Shown: positions 35,141 through 44,445, numbered from the stretch's first letter. The stretch: DNA of 64,000 nt from Burkholderia sp. OK233 (GCF_900230185.1 NZ_OCSR01000001.1:5084001-5148000), one strand, 5' to 3'. Translations and numbers: made by a program. Notes: a model not told the origin generated them from the sequence alone.

Positions 35141-35890
35141 TTATTGCGCGGTATAGGCGCCGTCGACTGCGATGTTCTGTCCGGTGAGGTAGCGCGCCTT
35201 GTCGCTCGCAAGGAAGACGATGGTCTGGGCGATTTCGTCCGGAGTTGCGGCGCGTCGCGCCGGTATGGTCGCGAGGAAACCTGCCTTGCCCTCCTCGCTT
35301 CCGCCGGCAAAACGGTCGAGCATTTCGGTCGCCACAGGACCGGGCGCCACGGCGTTGACGCGCACGCCTGCGGCAGCGCCTTCGAGCGCGGCGCTCTTCG
35401 TGAGACCTTCGACTGCATGCTTGCTGGCTGCGTAGACGGACGCACCCGCAATGCCCACCTGGCCCGCGATCGACGAGAGATTGATGATCGAGCCCGCGCC
35501 CTGCTCCAGCATCACGCGCATTTCGTGCTTGAGCGACAGCAGCGTGCCGAGCACGTTGACCGAGAACGTGTCTTCGTAGTTGGTCACCGTCTGCTCGACG
35601 ATCGGCGCCAGTTGACCTTCCGTGCCGGCGTTGTTGACCGCCACGTCGAGGCGTCCAAAACGCGCCACGGTCTGCTCGACCACGCTTCGCACTTCGGCTT
35701 CAAAGCGCACATCGGCGCGCAGGAATTCGGCTTCAGCACCGAGCGCACGCAATTCGGCGGCAAGCGCCTGACCTGCCTCTTCGCGACGGCCGCTGACGAC
35801 CACGCGGTTTCCTTCGCGAGCGAAAGCAAGAGCGGTAGCGCGGCCGATGCCGGTCAGCGCGCCAGTGATAAGAACGACGGGTGAGTTCAT
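35141..35890 (-). CDS. Short-chain dehydrogenase/reductase
   Basis: 249 residues from ATG 35890; the open frame continues to 36286 but that part overlaps the divergent LysR. Cofactor motif VLITGALTGIG, VNNAGTEG strand, SIINLSSIAGQVG with the catalytic Ser, YAASK active site, VNAVAPGPVATEM and YLTGQNIAVDGAY. Full catalytic set. It is divergent from the LysR, with 12-bp direct repeats in between, and upstream of the AhpD-like gene. Such LysR-SDR pairs commonly respond to quinones or electrophiles, but no substrate can be named. Confidence 0.9.
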   Translation of the reverse strand: MNSPVVLITGALTGIGRATALAFAREGNRVVVSGRREEAGQALAAELRALGAEAEFLRADVRFEAEVRSVVEQTVARFGRLDVAVNNAGTEGQLAPIVEQTVTNYEDTFSVNVLGTLLSLKHEMRVMLEQGAGSIINLSSIAGQVGIAGASVYAASKHAVEGLTKSAALEGAAAGVRVNAVAPGPVATEMLDRFAGGSEEGKAGFLATIPARRAATPDEIAQTIVFLASDKARYLTGQNIAVDGAYTAQ

Positions 35891-35944
35891 GGCCGTACTC
35901 CTTGGGTTGGGTTGCATCGAATCGCGTTTGCGATGACAGCACTT

Positions 35945-35998
35945 TGACTGATTCCAGATTGGGGATATAGATGGTGTATGCTCATATGACTGATTCCA
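35945..35998. promoter_or_regulatory. 12-bp direct repeats in the LysR/SDR promoter region
   Basis: TGACTGATTCCA occurs at 35945-35956 and again at 35987-35998, start-to-start spacing 42 bp, about four DNA turns. The first copy overlaps a TTGACT -35-like hexamer (35944-35949) with TATAGA about 16 bp on. Likely binding sites for the divergent LysR protein. Confidence 0.5.
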
Positions 35999-36010
35999 TC
36001 TAGGAATATA

Positions 36011-36940
36011 TTGAGCAAAATGGACAAGCTGCAGGCAATGAAGACTTTCGTGCGCGTGGTGGAGGCGGGCAGTTTTTCCGCGGTCGCGCACGAGGCCGAT
36101 ACGACGCAAAGCGCAGTGAGCAAACAGGTCGCGGCACTGGAGCGCGAGCTGGGCGCGCGGCTGCTGACGCGAACCACCCGTTCGCTCGCACTGACGGAAG
36201 AAGGTGAACACTATTTCGAGCAGGCGCGGCGCCTGGTCGCGGAGATCGCGGAGGCCGAAGGCGCGCTGCGGCGCGGCGAGCAGCAACTGACGGGCTGGCT
36301 GCGGATCGCGGCTTCAGTCGGCTTCGGGCGCCTCAAGCTCATGCCGTTGGTTCAGTCGTTTCTGGCAGAGCATCGGGGCGTGAAGATCGACCTGCGCCTG
36401 AGCGATGGTTTTGTCGATCTTGTGGAACAGGGGATCGACGTGGCGGTGCGGCTCGGCGATCTGCCGGATAGCAGCCTGATTGCGCGTCGCGTAGGAACGG
36501 CCCAGCGGATGCTGATGGCGCATCGCAGCTACGTACGCTCACTGCCCAAAGGAACGAAGGCGCCGCGCGGTCCCGACGACCTGGCCGAGCACAACTGCAT
36601 CGTCTACACCGAACTGGCCATGCGCAACGCGTGGCGTTTTACAGCAGGACCGGGCGCTGCAGAACCGGTGGGAACCACGCGCATCGTGCGGGTCGAAGGC
36701 AATCTGCAAACCAACAGCAGCGAGGTCATGCGGGCCTCGGTGCTCGCGGGTATGGGTATCGGCTATTCGCCGACGTGGCTGTTCGATGCCGAGCTAGCCA
36801 GCGGCGAAGTGCAGCGGATGTTGCCGGACTGGGAAACGATCCCTATCCCGATCCATCTGGTCAACCCAGTGGAGCGCCGGCATTCGGCCAAAGTCAAAGC
36901 GTTTGTTGAACATGTCGGCAAGGCGATGGCTCGGAGCTGA
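36011..36940 (+). CDS. LysR-family transcriptional regulator (CrgA/DsdC-like short type)
   Basis: 309 residues from TTG 36011 (AGGA five bases upstream); ATG 36020 is the alternative start. HTH: MKTFVRVVEAGSFSAVAHEA, TTQSAVSKQVAALERELG, LLTRTTRSLALTEEG. The effector region has LRIAASVGFGRLKLMPLVQSF and VDLVEQGIDVAVRLGDLPDSS, the signature of the CrgA/YhjC branch that often regulates a neighbouring SDR or quinone reductase. It is divergent from the SDR gene. Confidence 0.9.
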   Translation: MSKMDKLQAMKTFVRVVEAGSFSAVAHEADTTQSAVSKQVAALERELGARLLTRTTRSLALTEEGEHYFEQARRLVAEIAEAEGALRRGEQQLTGWLRIAASVGFGRLKLMPLVQSFLAEHRGVKIDLRLSDGFVDLVEQGIDVAVRLGDLPDSSLIARRVGTAQRMLMAHRSYVRSLPKGTKAPRGPDDLAEHNCIVYTELAMRNAWRFTAGPGAAEPVGTTRIVRVEGNLQTNSSEVMRASVLAGMGIGYSPTWLFDAELASGEVQRMLPDWETIPIPIHLVNPVERRHSAKVKAFVEHVGKAMARS

Positions 36941-37091
36941 AAGACGACGCTATGCATTGGCAGAAAACGCTCAGCGGCATCGAAGCGCTCAAGCCCACTA
37001 CCGTGGGCCGCTGGCTCGGGCAGCCAGCGGCGTGGGCAAAACCATCTGTCGAGCTTGATCGCGGCCTTGGCGAGGCTCGCGCCCGCCCGTA

Positions 37092-37931
37092 TCACGTCCC
37101 GGCGTTAACCAGCGCCTTCGGCACGGCGTGTTGCTGCAAACCCCATTTCGCCAGGATCTTCTGGTAGGTGCCGTCGGCGATCAGTTGATTGAAGGCGGCG
37201 GTCAGCGCCGCGTTGAGCGCCGCGTTGTCCTTCGACATGCCGAGCGCGGTGTACTGCGACAGGAATGGCTGGCCGATCGGCGCGTACGCGTTCTGCTCAA
37301 TCGAGTTCTGGTACGGCAAAGTTTCGCCGCCCTGCACCGCCGCATCGATCCGGTTCTGGCGCAACTGCATGCGCGCGTCCGACGAGCCATCCGTACCGAT
37401 TACCTTGACAGGGGGCTTACCTGCCTTCACGCAATGCTCATCGCTCCACTTCGCCGTATCGTTCACAAACGATGTGCGACGGCTCGTTCCGACAGTCTTC
37501 CCGCACAACGCATCCATCGTCGCGAACTCTCCCGCACGCGCCTTCACCGTGTAGAACTGCGGACCGGTCGTGATGTAGTCAAGGAAGTTCACCGCCCCGC
37601 GGCGCTCGGGCAGATCGGTCATGCCCGACAGGATCACGTCGACGCGCTTCGTCGTCAGCGCGCTCATCATCTGGTCGAAATTGGTTTCCTGCCATTCGAG
37701 CTTGACGCCGAGCTTCGCGGCGAGGGCTTCGCCGAGATCGACGTCGAAGCCCATCAGCTTGTCGGTAGCTGGGTCCTTGTATTCGAACGGCGGATAGTTC
37801 GGCACGATCGCCGCGACGAGTGTGCTCTTGCCAATTGACGGAGCAGTTTGTGCATGGAGCAGCGGCGCATGCAGCGCCACGACGCCAACGACCAGGGTGA
37901 ACCATTCACGCAAACGAAGGGACGCGTTCAT
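37092..37931 (-). CDS. Polar amino acid ABC transporter binding protein 1
   Basis: 279 residues. Signal peptide FTLVVGVVALHAPLLHA. SBP_bac_3 pattern: IVPNYPPFEYKDPATDKLMG, FDVDLGEALAAKLGVKLEW, MMSALTTKRVDVILSGMTD, KTVGTSRRTSF. Two cysteines (LCGKTVG and DEHCVKAG) may form a disulfide. It closely resembles the binding protein at 42126-42980, including the cysteine pair and the TSF segment. Last gene of the leftward lyase/importer operon (lyase, permease, ATPase, this), 60 bp after the ATPase. It probably binds an N-substituted amino acid or an acidic amino-acid derivative. Confidence 0.9.
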   Translation of the reverse strand: MNASLRLREWFTLVVGVVALHAPLLHAQTAPSIGKSTLVAAIVPNYPPFEYKDPATDKLMGFDVDLGEALAAKLGVKLEWQETNFDQMMSALTTKRVDVILSGMTDLPERRGAVNFLDYITTGPQFYTVKARAGEFATMDALCGKTVGTSRRTSFVNDTAKWSDEHCVKAGKPPVKVIGTDGSSDARMQLRQNRIDAAVQGGETLPYQNSIEQNAYAPIGQPFLSQYTALGMSKDNAALNAALTAAFNQLIADGTYQKILAKWGLQQHAVPKALVNAGT

Positions 37932-37991
37932 AGAAACTCGCTTGTTAGAAGAATCTGAAAAGCGGATCCCAGCCGGAACCCGCGGTTGTGA

Positions 37992-38756
37992 TCAGGAAAG
38001 CACGGCCGAGATGAAATCCTGCGTACGTTTATGTTTTGGCTGCCCGAGCACCTGATCAGGCGTGCCGGTTTCCACCACCTGCCCCTGATCCATGAAGACC
38101 ACCCGGTTGGCCACCTCGCGTGCAAAGCCCAGTTCGTGCGTCACCACGATCATCGTCATGCCGCTTCGCGCCAGGTCCCGCATCACCGCGAGTACCTCGC
38201 CCACCAGTTCGGGATCCAGCGCCGAGGTCGGCTCGTCGAACAGCATCAGTTGCGGATGCATCGCCAGTGCACGTGCAATCGCCACCCGTTGTTGCTGTCC
38301 ACCGGACAGTTCCACCGGAAATGCATCGCACTTGTGAGCGAGCCCTACCCGCTTCAGCAGCGAACGCGCCTCTTCTTCCGCTTCCGCGCGCCGCCGTTTT
38401 AGAACCTGCACCGGACCTTCGATCACGTTTTCCAGCACCGTCTTGTGCGGGAACAGGTGGAATTTCTGGAACACCATGCCGGTCGCCAGACGCTGGCGCG
38501 CCACCTGTCGCTCCGAGAGCTCGTGCAGCCGGTTGCCCACTCGCCGGTAGCCCGCCAGTTCGCCGTTCACCCACAGCGCGCCGTCGTTGATCTTCTCCAG
38601 CTGGTTGATACAGCGCAGGAACGTGCTCTTGCCCGAGCCCGACGGCCCGATTACGCACAGCACCTCGCCTTTGGCCACATCCAGCGTGATGCCCTGCAAC
38701 GCCTTGAACTCGCCATATGACTTGCGCACGTCGACCGCGCGAACGATTGAATTCAT
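37992..38756 (-). CDS. Polar amino acid ABC transporter ATP-binding protein (GlnQ/HisP type)
   Basis: 254 residues from ATG 38756, which has AAGGAG five bases upstream. Walker A GPSGSGKSTF, Q-loop FQKFHLFPHKTVLENV, signature LSGGQQQRVAIARA, Walker B LMLFDEPTSALDPE and switch VTHELGFAREVANR are intact. No TOBE domain, as expected for this class. It energises the permease at 38789. It is the only GlnQ-type ATPase in the window, so it could also serve the ATPase-less importer at 28.8-30.5 kb. Confidence 0.92.
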   Translation of the reverse strand: MNSIVRAVDVRKSYGEFKALQGITLDVAKGEVLCVIGPSGSGKSTFLRCINQLEKINDGALWVNGELAGYRRVGNRLHELSERQVARQRLATGMVFQKFHLFPHKTVLENVIEGPVQVLKRRRAEAEEEARSLLKRVGLAHKCDAFPVELSGGQQQRVAIARALAMHPQLMLFDEPTSALDPELVGEVLAVMRDLARSGMTMIVVTHELGFAREVANRVVFMDQGQVVETGTPDQVLGQPKHKRTQDFISAVLS

Positions 38757-38788
38757 TTCGGCTCCTTGTCCTGTCGTCACCGGCACCT

Positions 38789-39697
38789 TCATTGCCGGCC
38801 CGATGCACGTCCCGCCCCGCGGGCGTAGTGCCGCTCCACCCGCGACTGCGCGAACGACAGCACCGTCACCACCACCAGGTACCAGACCCCGGCCACCATC
38901 AGCAGCTCGATCACCCGTGCATTCGCGTAGTAGATGTTCTCGGCGTTGTGCAGCATCTCCGCGTACTGGATCACGCTCGCCAGCGAGGTCAGCTTCACCA
39001 TCCCCACCAACTCGTTGCCGATCGGCGGCACGATCACCCGCATCGCCTGCGGCAGAATCACCCGGCGCAGCGCCTGCAGCCGCGGCATGCCGATCGACTT
39101 GGCCGCTTCATACTGACCCGTGTCCACCGACAGCAGCCCCGCGCGCACCACTTCCGACGTGTACGCCCCCTGGTTGATCCCCAGACCCAACAGCGCCGCG
39201 AGGAACGGCGTCATGACGTCCACCGTGCGAAATTCGAACAGGCCGGGAATCCCCATCGACGGAAACACCAGCGCGAGGTTGAACCACAGCAGCAGTTGCA
39301 GAATCACCGGCGTGCCGCGAAACAGCCACACATAGCCTTGCGCGACCGCCTGCAACACCGGGTTGGGCGACAGCCGCATGATCGCGGTGATTACGCCGAG
39401 CAGCACGCCCAGCACCATCGCCAGTACCGTCATCACGATCGTGTTGACGAGGCCGTTCAGGATCGAGCGCGCCGTCAGGAAGCGCGCGACGTAACGCCAT
39501 TCGATCTGCCCATGCGCGAACGCCAGCACCACGTACCCAATCAACGCGATGATCGCCGCCGAAGCCACATAACGACCCCAGTAGCGGCGCCGCACATGTA
39601 CCAGATGCGAAATGTCGGTGACGTCTTCACTCATCTCTGTCATCTGCTTCTGAGCCTCCGCGGGCAGTGCCGCCCGATCGTTGGAAACGCTTACCAT
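38789..39697 (-). CDS. Polar amino acid ABC transporter permease
   Basis: 302 residues from ATG 39697, overlapping the lyase stop by 7 bases. A ~55-residue polar N-terminus precedes the first helix (YVASAAIIALIGYVVLAFA); the HisM/GlnP-type core has GLVNTIVMTVLAMVLGVLLG, WLFRGTPVILQLLLW and the EAA loop EAAKSIGMPRLQALRRVILPQAMRVIVPPIGNE. Longer than most permeases of the class because of the cytoplasmic N-terminal extension. It imports the substrate of the lyase operon. Confidence 0.9.
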   Translation of the reverse strand: MVSVSNDRAALPAEAQKQMTEMSEDVTDISHLVHVRRRYWGRYVASAAIIALIGYVVLAFAHGQIEWRYVARFLTARSILNGLVNTIVMTVLAMVLGVLLGVITAIMRLSPNPVLQAVAQGYVWLFRGTPVILQLLLWFNLALVFPSMGIPGLFEFRTVDVMTPFLAALLGLGINQGAYTSEVVRAGLLSVDTGQYEAAKSIGMPRLQALRRVILPQAMRVIVPPIGNELVGMVKLTSLASVIQYAEMLHNAENIYYANARVIELLMVAGVWYLVVVTVLSFAQSRVERHYARGAGRASGRQ

Positions 39698-41124
39698 GAT
39701 GGCCCCCTGTAGTCGGCTGCCCACGCGGTCTGCCGGTCGATTGCCGCACGCAGCCGGGTGATCTGCTCTTCCACGCGAGCCGGCGCCGTGCCGCCGTAGC
39801 CGCTGCGCGCGGCCACCGCCGCTTCGAGCGTCACGTGCTCCAGCACCGACGCCTCCAACCGCGCATCCACTTGCGCCAACGTCGCCACCGACACCTCACC
39901 CAGTTCGATGCCCTGCTCTTCACAGGCCCTCACCAGCGCGCCCGTGATCTCGTGCGCCTCGCTGAACGGAATGCCGCGCAGTGCGAGCCAGTCGGCCACC
40001 TCCGTGGCGAGCGTGAAACCCAGCGGCGCCTGGCGGCGCATCTCGCCCACGTTCACCTGCATCGTGCGGATCATGCCAGCCATCGCGGGCAATACCAACT
40101 CCAGCGTGTCGATGCTGTCGAACGCGGCGATCTTGTCTTCCGCCAGATCGCGGTTGTACGCAAGCGGCAGCGACTTCAGCGTCGCCAGCAAGCCGCCAAG
40201 ATTGCCGATCAGCCGCCCTGCCTTGCCGCGCGTGAGCTCCGCGATATCCGAGTTCTTCTTCTGCGGCATGATCGAACTGCCCGTAGCATAGCCATCGTCC
40301 AGCACGACCCAGCCGAACTGGCGTGTCGTCCACAGGATCACTTCCTCCGACAGTCGCGACAGGTTCACCGACAGCATGCTCGCAATGAACACGAACTCCG
40401 CCACGTGATCGCGCGAGGCGACCGCGTCGATCGAGTTCTCGCACGGCGCGTCATAGCCTAACTCCACAGCCGACAGTTCCGGGCGCACACAGATCGCCGA
40501 GCCCGCCAACGCTGCGGCGCCCAGCGGCGAGCGAGCGCTGCGCCGGTCCCAGTCCACCAGACGATCGACGTCGCGGTAAATCGACTGCGCATGCGCCAGC
40601 AAGTGATGCGCTAACACGACCGGCTGCGCCGGCTGCAGATGGGTAAAGCCCGCCGTCACGCTGCGGGTGTGCGCATCGGCCTGTTCGATCAGTGCGCTCT
40701 GCAAATCGATCACCGCGTGCGCCAGCGTGCGTGCCTTGTCGCGCAGGAACAGGCGCAGGTCGTTGGCCGCCTGGTCGTTGCGCGAGCGGCCCGCGCGAAG
40801 CTTGCCGCCGGTGGCGCCCAAACGTTGCGTCAATTCGCGTTCGAGGAACGTGTGCACGTCCTCGTCATCCTGCGACGGTCCGATCTCACCTGCAAGGTAC
40901 TGCGTTTGCAGTCTGTCCATTTCGCCCAGCAGTTCCTGCAGTTCTTCTTCGGTCAGGATCTGCGCGCGGCGCAGTTCCTGTGCATGCGCGCGGGAACCGG
41001 CCAGATCGTAAGGCGCGAGCCGGAAGAAGCTCGGGTCCGAACGCGACAGCGCCTTGAGCGCCGCCGACGGCCCTGACTTGAAACGCCCGCCCCACAAACG
41101 CTCGATCGGTTCAGAAATATTCAT
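39691..41124 (-). CDS. Argininosuccinate lyase-like enzyme (aspartase/fumarase superfamily)
   Basis: 477 residues. N-terminal LWGGRF and ASL-type segments: DDEDVHTFLE, AGRSRNDQAANDLRLFLRD, TAGFTHLQPAQPVVLAHH (catalytic His), and the superfamily signature GSSIMPQKKNSD with the catalytic Ser loop. Known ASLs split argininosuccinate into arginine and fumarate. Close relatives annotated as ASL split other N-substituted aspartates, notably EDDS lyase. Here it heads an operon with a complete polar-amino-acid importer and has no arginine-synthesis neighbour, so a catabolic C-N lyase releasing fumarate is likelier than arginine biosynthesis. It is divergent from the LysR at 41237. Confidence 0.85.
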   Translation of the reverse strand: MNISEPIERLWGGRFKSGPSAALKALSRSDPSFFRLAPYDLAGSRAHAQELRRAQILTEEELQELLGEMDRLQTQYLAGEIGPSQDDEDVHTFLERELTQRLGATGGKLRAGRSRNDQAANDLRLFLRDKARTLAHAVIDLQSALIEQADAHTRSVTAGFTHLQPAQPVVLAHHLLAHAQSIYRDVDRLVDWDRRSARSPLGAAALAGSAICVRPELSAVELGYDAPCENSIDAVASRDHVAEFVFIASMLSVNLSRLSEEVILWTTRQFGWVVLDDGYATGSSIMPQKKNSDIAELTRGKAGRLIGNLGGLLATLKSLPLAYNRDLAEDKIAAFDSIDTLELVLPAMAGMIRTMQVNVGEMRRQAPLGFTLATEVADWLALRGIPFSEAHEITGALVRACEEQGIELGEVSVATLAQVDARLEASVLEHVTLEAAVAARSGYGGTAPARVEEQITRLRAAIDRQTAWAADYRGPSW

Positions 41125-41236
41125 CGCTGCCAGCCCTCAGTTAAGTTGACTCCACTGTACGTATCCAGTTTTTCTTCTTGTAGCGAGAATTAAATTCCGT
41201 TCAAATGAAATTTTTCTCAGCATCTATTCCTGCCTC

Positions 41237-42115
41237 ATGCGAAACCGTCTGCCACCGCTCAATCCGCTCCGTGCGTTCGAGGCCGCCGCGCGGCGCTCGA
41301 GCGTGGCCGGCGCCGCGCAGGAACTGCATGTGACCGCCAGCGCGGTCAGCCACCAGATCCGCATTCTCGAAGAGTCGCTCGGCGTTACGCTGTTCGTCAG
41401 ATCAAAGGCGCGCGTGAAACTGACGCGCGAAGGCGAGGCCTTGCTGCAGCCCGTCAAAAACGCGTTCGACATGATCGCCAACGCCGTGGTCAAACTGGAC
41501 TCACCGGAGATGGCCGGCGATCTCGTCGTATCCACGCCGCTGCTGTTCACGTCGCGCTGGATGGCCCGGCACATCGGCGAGTTTCTCGACCAGTACCCGG
41601 CGATCAATCTGAAAGTGATCCCCTCCAACGACGACCGCGAGGTGTATTCGCCCGACGTCGACGTATGCGTACGCTACCGAGAAGGCCGCTGGCGCGATCG
41701 TCACGTCACGCTGATTACGCATCCCGCGCTGTTTCCGGTGGTCAGTCCCGCCTTGATGAACGGTCCCAACGCGATCCGCAAGACCGAGGATCTCGCGGGC
41801 AAAGCGCTGTTTTGCGAGCACTCGGGATCGTGGATGCGATGGCTCGCGCATGCATCGGCCGACAAGCTCGAAGGCATCAGGATTCTGGAAATCGGCAATG
41901 CGCATATCGGTATTGAAGCGGCGATTCACGGTCAGGGTGTGGCGCTCGGCGACAGTTTCTCGGTGCGGGACGACCTGATGGACGGCACGCTGATCCGGCC
42001 GTTCAGCATCACCGTGCCGTCGAGACACGCGTATTACCTGGTGTCCCGGCAAGAGTTGTCCGATACACCGCTCGTGTCGGCATTCGCCACGTGGCTGAGC
42101 GAGAACGTGGAGTGA
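41237..42115 (+). CDS. LysR-family transcriptional regulator (GcvA-like)
   Basis: 292 residues. HTH: LNPLRAFEAAARRSSVAGAA, LHVTASAVSHQIRILEESLG, LFVRSKARVKLTREG. GcvA-type effector domain: DLVVSTPLLFTSRWMARHIG, DVDVCVRYREG, IEAAIHGQGVALGDSF. It stands between the two leftward operons of the lyase/epimerase cluster, divergent from the lyase, and its 3' end faces the second binding-protein gene with a 10-bp gap. It probably activates the lyase/importer operon. Confidence 0.9.
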   Translation: MRNRLPPLNPLRAFEAAARRSSVAGAAQELHVTASAVSHQIRILEESLGVTLFVRSKARVKLTREGEALLQPVKNAFDMIANAVVKLDSPEMAGDLVVSTPLLFTSRWMARHIGEFLDQYPAINLKVIPSNDDREVYSPDVDVCVRYREGRWRDRHVTLITHPALFPVVSPALMNGPNAIRKTEDLAGKALFCEHSGSWMRWLAHASADKLEGIRILEIGNAHIGIEAAIHGQGVALGDSFSVRDDLMDGTLIRPFSITVPSRHAYYLVSRQELSDTPLVSAFATWLSENVE

Positions 42116-42125
42116 CCCAGGTGCT

Positions 42126-42980
42126 TCAATGGTCCTTCGCGCCGTTCATCGTCACCTGCTGAACCGCGCTCGATTGCAGGCCCCACTTCGCCACGATCGC
42201 ACTGTATGTGCCGTTGGCAACCAGCTTGTCGAGCGCCGCCCGCACCGCATCGCGCAGCTTCGGGTTGGATTTCGCAAAGGCGATACCTTCGGGCGAAGCC
42301 GCGAACGGTTCGCCAATGGGTTTGTAGGTGTTCGGTTCGAGCTTCATTGCGTACGGCAGGGTTTCGCTGCCCTGCACGCCCGCAACGATTCGCCCCTGCT
42401 TCAACTGCATACGCGCGGATGACGTGTCTTCCGTACCCACCACCGTGACCGGCGTCTTGCTGACGCAGTTCTTCGCACTCCATGCTGCGGTGTCCGCCGG
42501 GAATGACGTGCTGCGGCTCATGCCGACCGACTTCCCGCACAGATCCGCCGACTGCCGGATCTCGCCGCCATGCGCGCCCGTCAGGATGTAGAACTGCGCG
42601 CCCGAATTCAGGTAATCGAGAAAATCCGCCGTGTCGCGGCGCCCCGGCACATCGCTCAATCCGCTCAGCACCATGTCCACTCGCCCGGTAGCGAGCGAGG
42701 GCAGCAATTGTTCAAACGCCGACTCCTGCCAGTCCAGCTTGACGCCGAGTTGCTTTGCAATCGCATTGCCGAGGTCGATATCGAAACCGGTCAGTTCGCC
42801 GCTCTCCGGGTCTTTGTATTCCATCGGCGGGTAGATCGAGTTGACGGCGACCTTGATGACTTTGGCCTTGGCAATCGAATCGGGCAACGCTTGCGCATGG
42901 GCAGCAGCGCCGAAGAGCAATGTCGACAGGCAGACTGCCATCAAACGGGACACAGCGTGCAGCGGGTTCAGCTTGGACAT
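42126..42980 (-). CDS. Polar amino acid ABC transporter binding protein 2
   Basis: 284 residues from ATG 42980 (AAAGG ten bases upstream; ATG 42989 is possible). Signal peptide LMAVCLSTLLFGAAAHA. Core: VAVNSIYPPMEYKDPESGEL, TGFDIDLGNAIAKQLGVKLD, LLPSLATGRVDMVLSGLSD, KSVGMSRSTSF, with the same Cys pair as binding protein 1. The two proteins are clearly paralogous along their length. It lies in the operon of the deacetylase-like and MmgE/PrpD genes and has no permease of its own, so it probably docks on the permease at 38789 and widens its substrate range. Confidence 0.9.
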   Translation of the reverse strand: MSKLNPLHAVSRLMAVCLSTLLFGAAAHAQALPDSIAKAKVIKVAVNSIYPPMEYKDPESGELTGFDIDLGNAIAKQLGVKLDWQESAFEQLLPSLATGRVDMVLSGLSDVPGRRDTADFLDYLNSGAQFYILTGAHGGEIRQSADLCGKSVGMSRSTSFPADTAAWSAKNCVSKTPVTVVGTEDTSSARMQLKQGRIVAGVQGSETLPYAMKLEPNTYKPIGEPFAASPEGIAFAKSNPKLRDAVRAALDKLVANGTYSAIVAKWGLQSSAVQQVTMNGAKDH

Positions 42981-43050
42981 GGAGGACATACCTTTAAAGA
43001 ATTGAACGCTTGTCATCAAAACTACTGGGTTTCCGTCACGGCCTGTCACG

Positions 43051-44445
43051 CTACCGCAGCGCGGGTTTGGCTTCGGCATCGCCGCCAAGCCACGATAGAA
43101 GCGTCCGCGCGTCGGCGAGATTGTCCAGATCGAGTACGGCATGGGCAAGCGCGCTCGCCGACGTGTCGTCGAGCGCCATGGCGGCCAGGGCGTGGTACTT
43201 CGACAGCAGGTCCGCATCCGACAACGGATTGCGCGGATCGCCGAGCGGCGTGAGCACCTGCCGCGAGCGCGGCATCTCATCGGCGATCGTGAGCGTGACG
43301 ATGGGCTCGTCCAGATCGGACATCGTCAGATCGACTTCGAGCGTGATGCGCTCCATCATCGCGGCCATGCGCGGATCGGTTCGCGCAGCCTCGAGATAAG
43401 CGGCAATCCCCGCGTGGCCATAGACCAGCACCGAAGCGACTGCATACGGCAAACTCATTTGCGACGAGGCCAGATTGCGCAAATCGCGGCCACCGCACAT
43501 GCCTTCGACGAATGCGCTCAATCTGACGTGCACGTTGTAGAGCCTGTCCGGGTCACATTTGATGTCGCGCAACAGATCGAGCGTGGCGTCTACTGCTGCA
43601 TGCGTGCTGCGGCACGACGCGTGCGGCTTGATCGAGCAACGCATGATCTTCCACGTGTCGCCCAGTTCATGCAGCAAGGCTTCGGGCTTCTGCGTGTCGG
43701 GAGCGAACGCGTTGAAGAAGCCGCCCCATACGTCCGCGAACACCTGCGTCGGGCCGCTGACGTTTTCTCTCGCCAGCAATGCCGCCAGCAGTCCACCTTC
43801 AGCCGCGCGGCCGGTGTGCATGCGTTTCGTTTGCGACGCGTCGTGAATGAAACCCCATAGGCCGCCGCTGAAGCTGCCAGCATGGCCGAGCGCCGCGCCG
43901 GTTTGCACGGCATCGAGTCCGAGAAGGCGCGCGCTTGCCGCCGCCGCGCCGAACACGCCGCAGGTCATCGTCGAATGCCAGCCGCGTGCGTTGTGCGGCG
44001 AATATCCGCCGCACGCTTCGAGCACGCGCCTGCCGACGTCATAGCCGAGCACCACGGCCGCGAGAAATTCACGCCCCGACACCGGCCGCGGCGAGCAGGC
44101 AAGCGCCGCGAATGCGGCGGGCAGCACGACGGCGCCGGAATGATCGCAGCCGCCCGAGTCGTCGAGTTCCAATGCGTGCGCGGCGACACCGTTGACGAAG
44201 GCAGCGCTGCGCGGGCCGAGCGACTGCCGCGTGCCCCACACCTGCGCCACGCCTGGGCCCTCGCCGGACATCACCGGCCGAGCGCTGCGCGACTCCACGG
44301 CCGCGGCACCGGCCAGCGACGCGCCGAGCGTGTCGAGGATATGCCGCTTGGCCTTATGGACGACGGCCGCAGGCAGCGCGTCGTTGGGTACGCCGGCGAC
44401 GAATGCGGCCAGTTGCTCCGACAGCGACAGATCACGCGCGCTCAT
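43051..44445 (-). CDS. MmgE/PrpD-family protein (epimerase/dehydratase fold)
   Basis: 464 residues. Family motifs: KRHILDTLGASLAGA, AAFVNGVAAHALELDDSGGC, GYDVGRRVLEACGGYSPHNARGWHSTMTCGVFGAA, KRMHTGRAAEGGLLAALLA, MRCSIKPHASCRSTHAAVDA. The family includes 2-methylcitrate dehydratase, cis-aconitate decarboxylase and iminodisuccinate epimerase. The usual prp neighbours (methylcitrate synthase, PrpB) are absent, whereas an aspartate-type lyase is 2 kb away, so an epimerase on an N-substituted dicarboxylic amino acid fits best. It overlaps the upstream deacetylase-like gene by ATGA. Confidence 0.87.
   Translation of the reverse strand: MSARDLSLSEQLAAFVAGVPNDALPAAVVHKAKRHILDTLGASLAGAAAVESRSARPVMSGEGPGVAQVWGTRQSLGPRSAAFVNGVAAHALELDDSGGCDHSGAVVLPAAFAALACSPRPVSGREFLAAVVLGYDVGRRVLEACGGYSPHNARGWHSTMTCGVFGAAAASARLLGLDAVQTGAALGHAGSFSGGLWGFIHDASQTKRMHTGRAAEGGLLAALLARENVSGPTQVFADVWGGFFNAFAPDTQKPEALLHELGDTWKIMRCSIKPHASCRSTHAAVDATLDLLRDIKCDPDRLYNVHVRLSAFVEGMCGGRDLRNLASSQMSLPYAVASVLVYGHAGIAAYLEAARTDPRMAAMMERITLEVDLTMSDLDEPIVTLTIADEMPRSRQVLTPLGDPRNPLSDADLLSKYHALAAMALDDTSASALAHAVLDLDNLADARTLLSWLGGDAEAKPALR

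Noticed and set aside
36952..37167. Small open frame after the LysR gene
   Set aside because: Runs into the 3' end of the convergent binding-protein gene, lacks a ribosome site and has no recognisable features.
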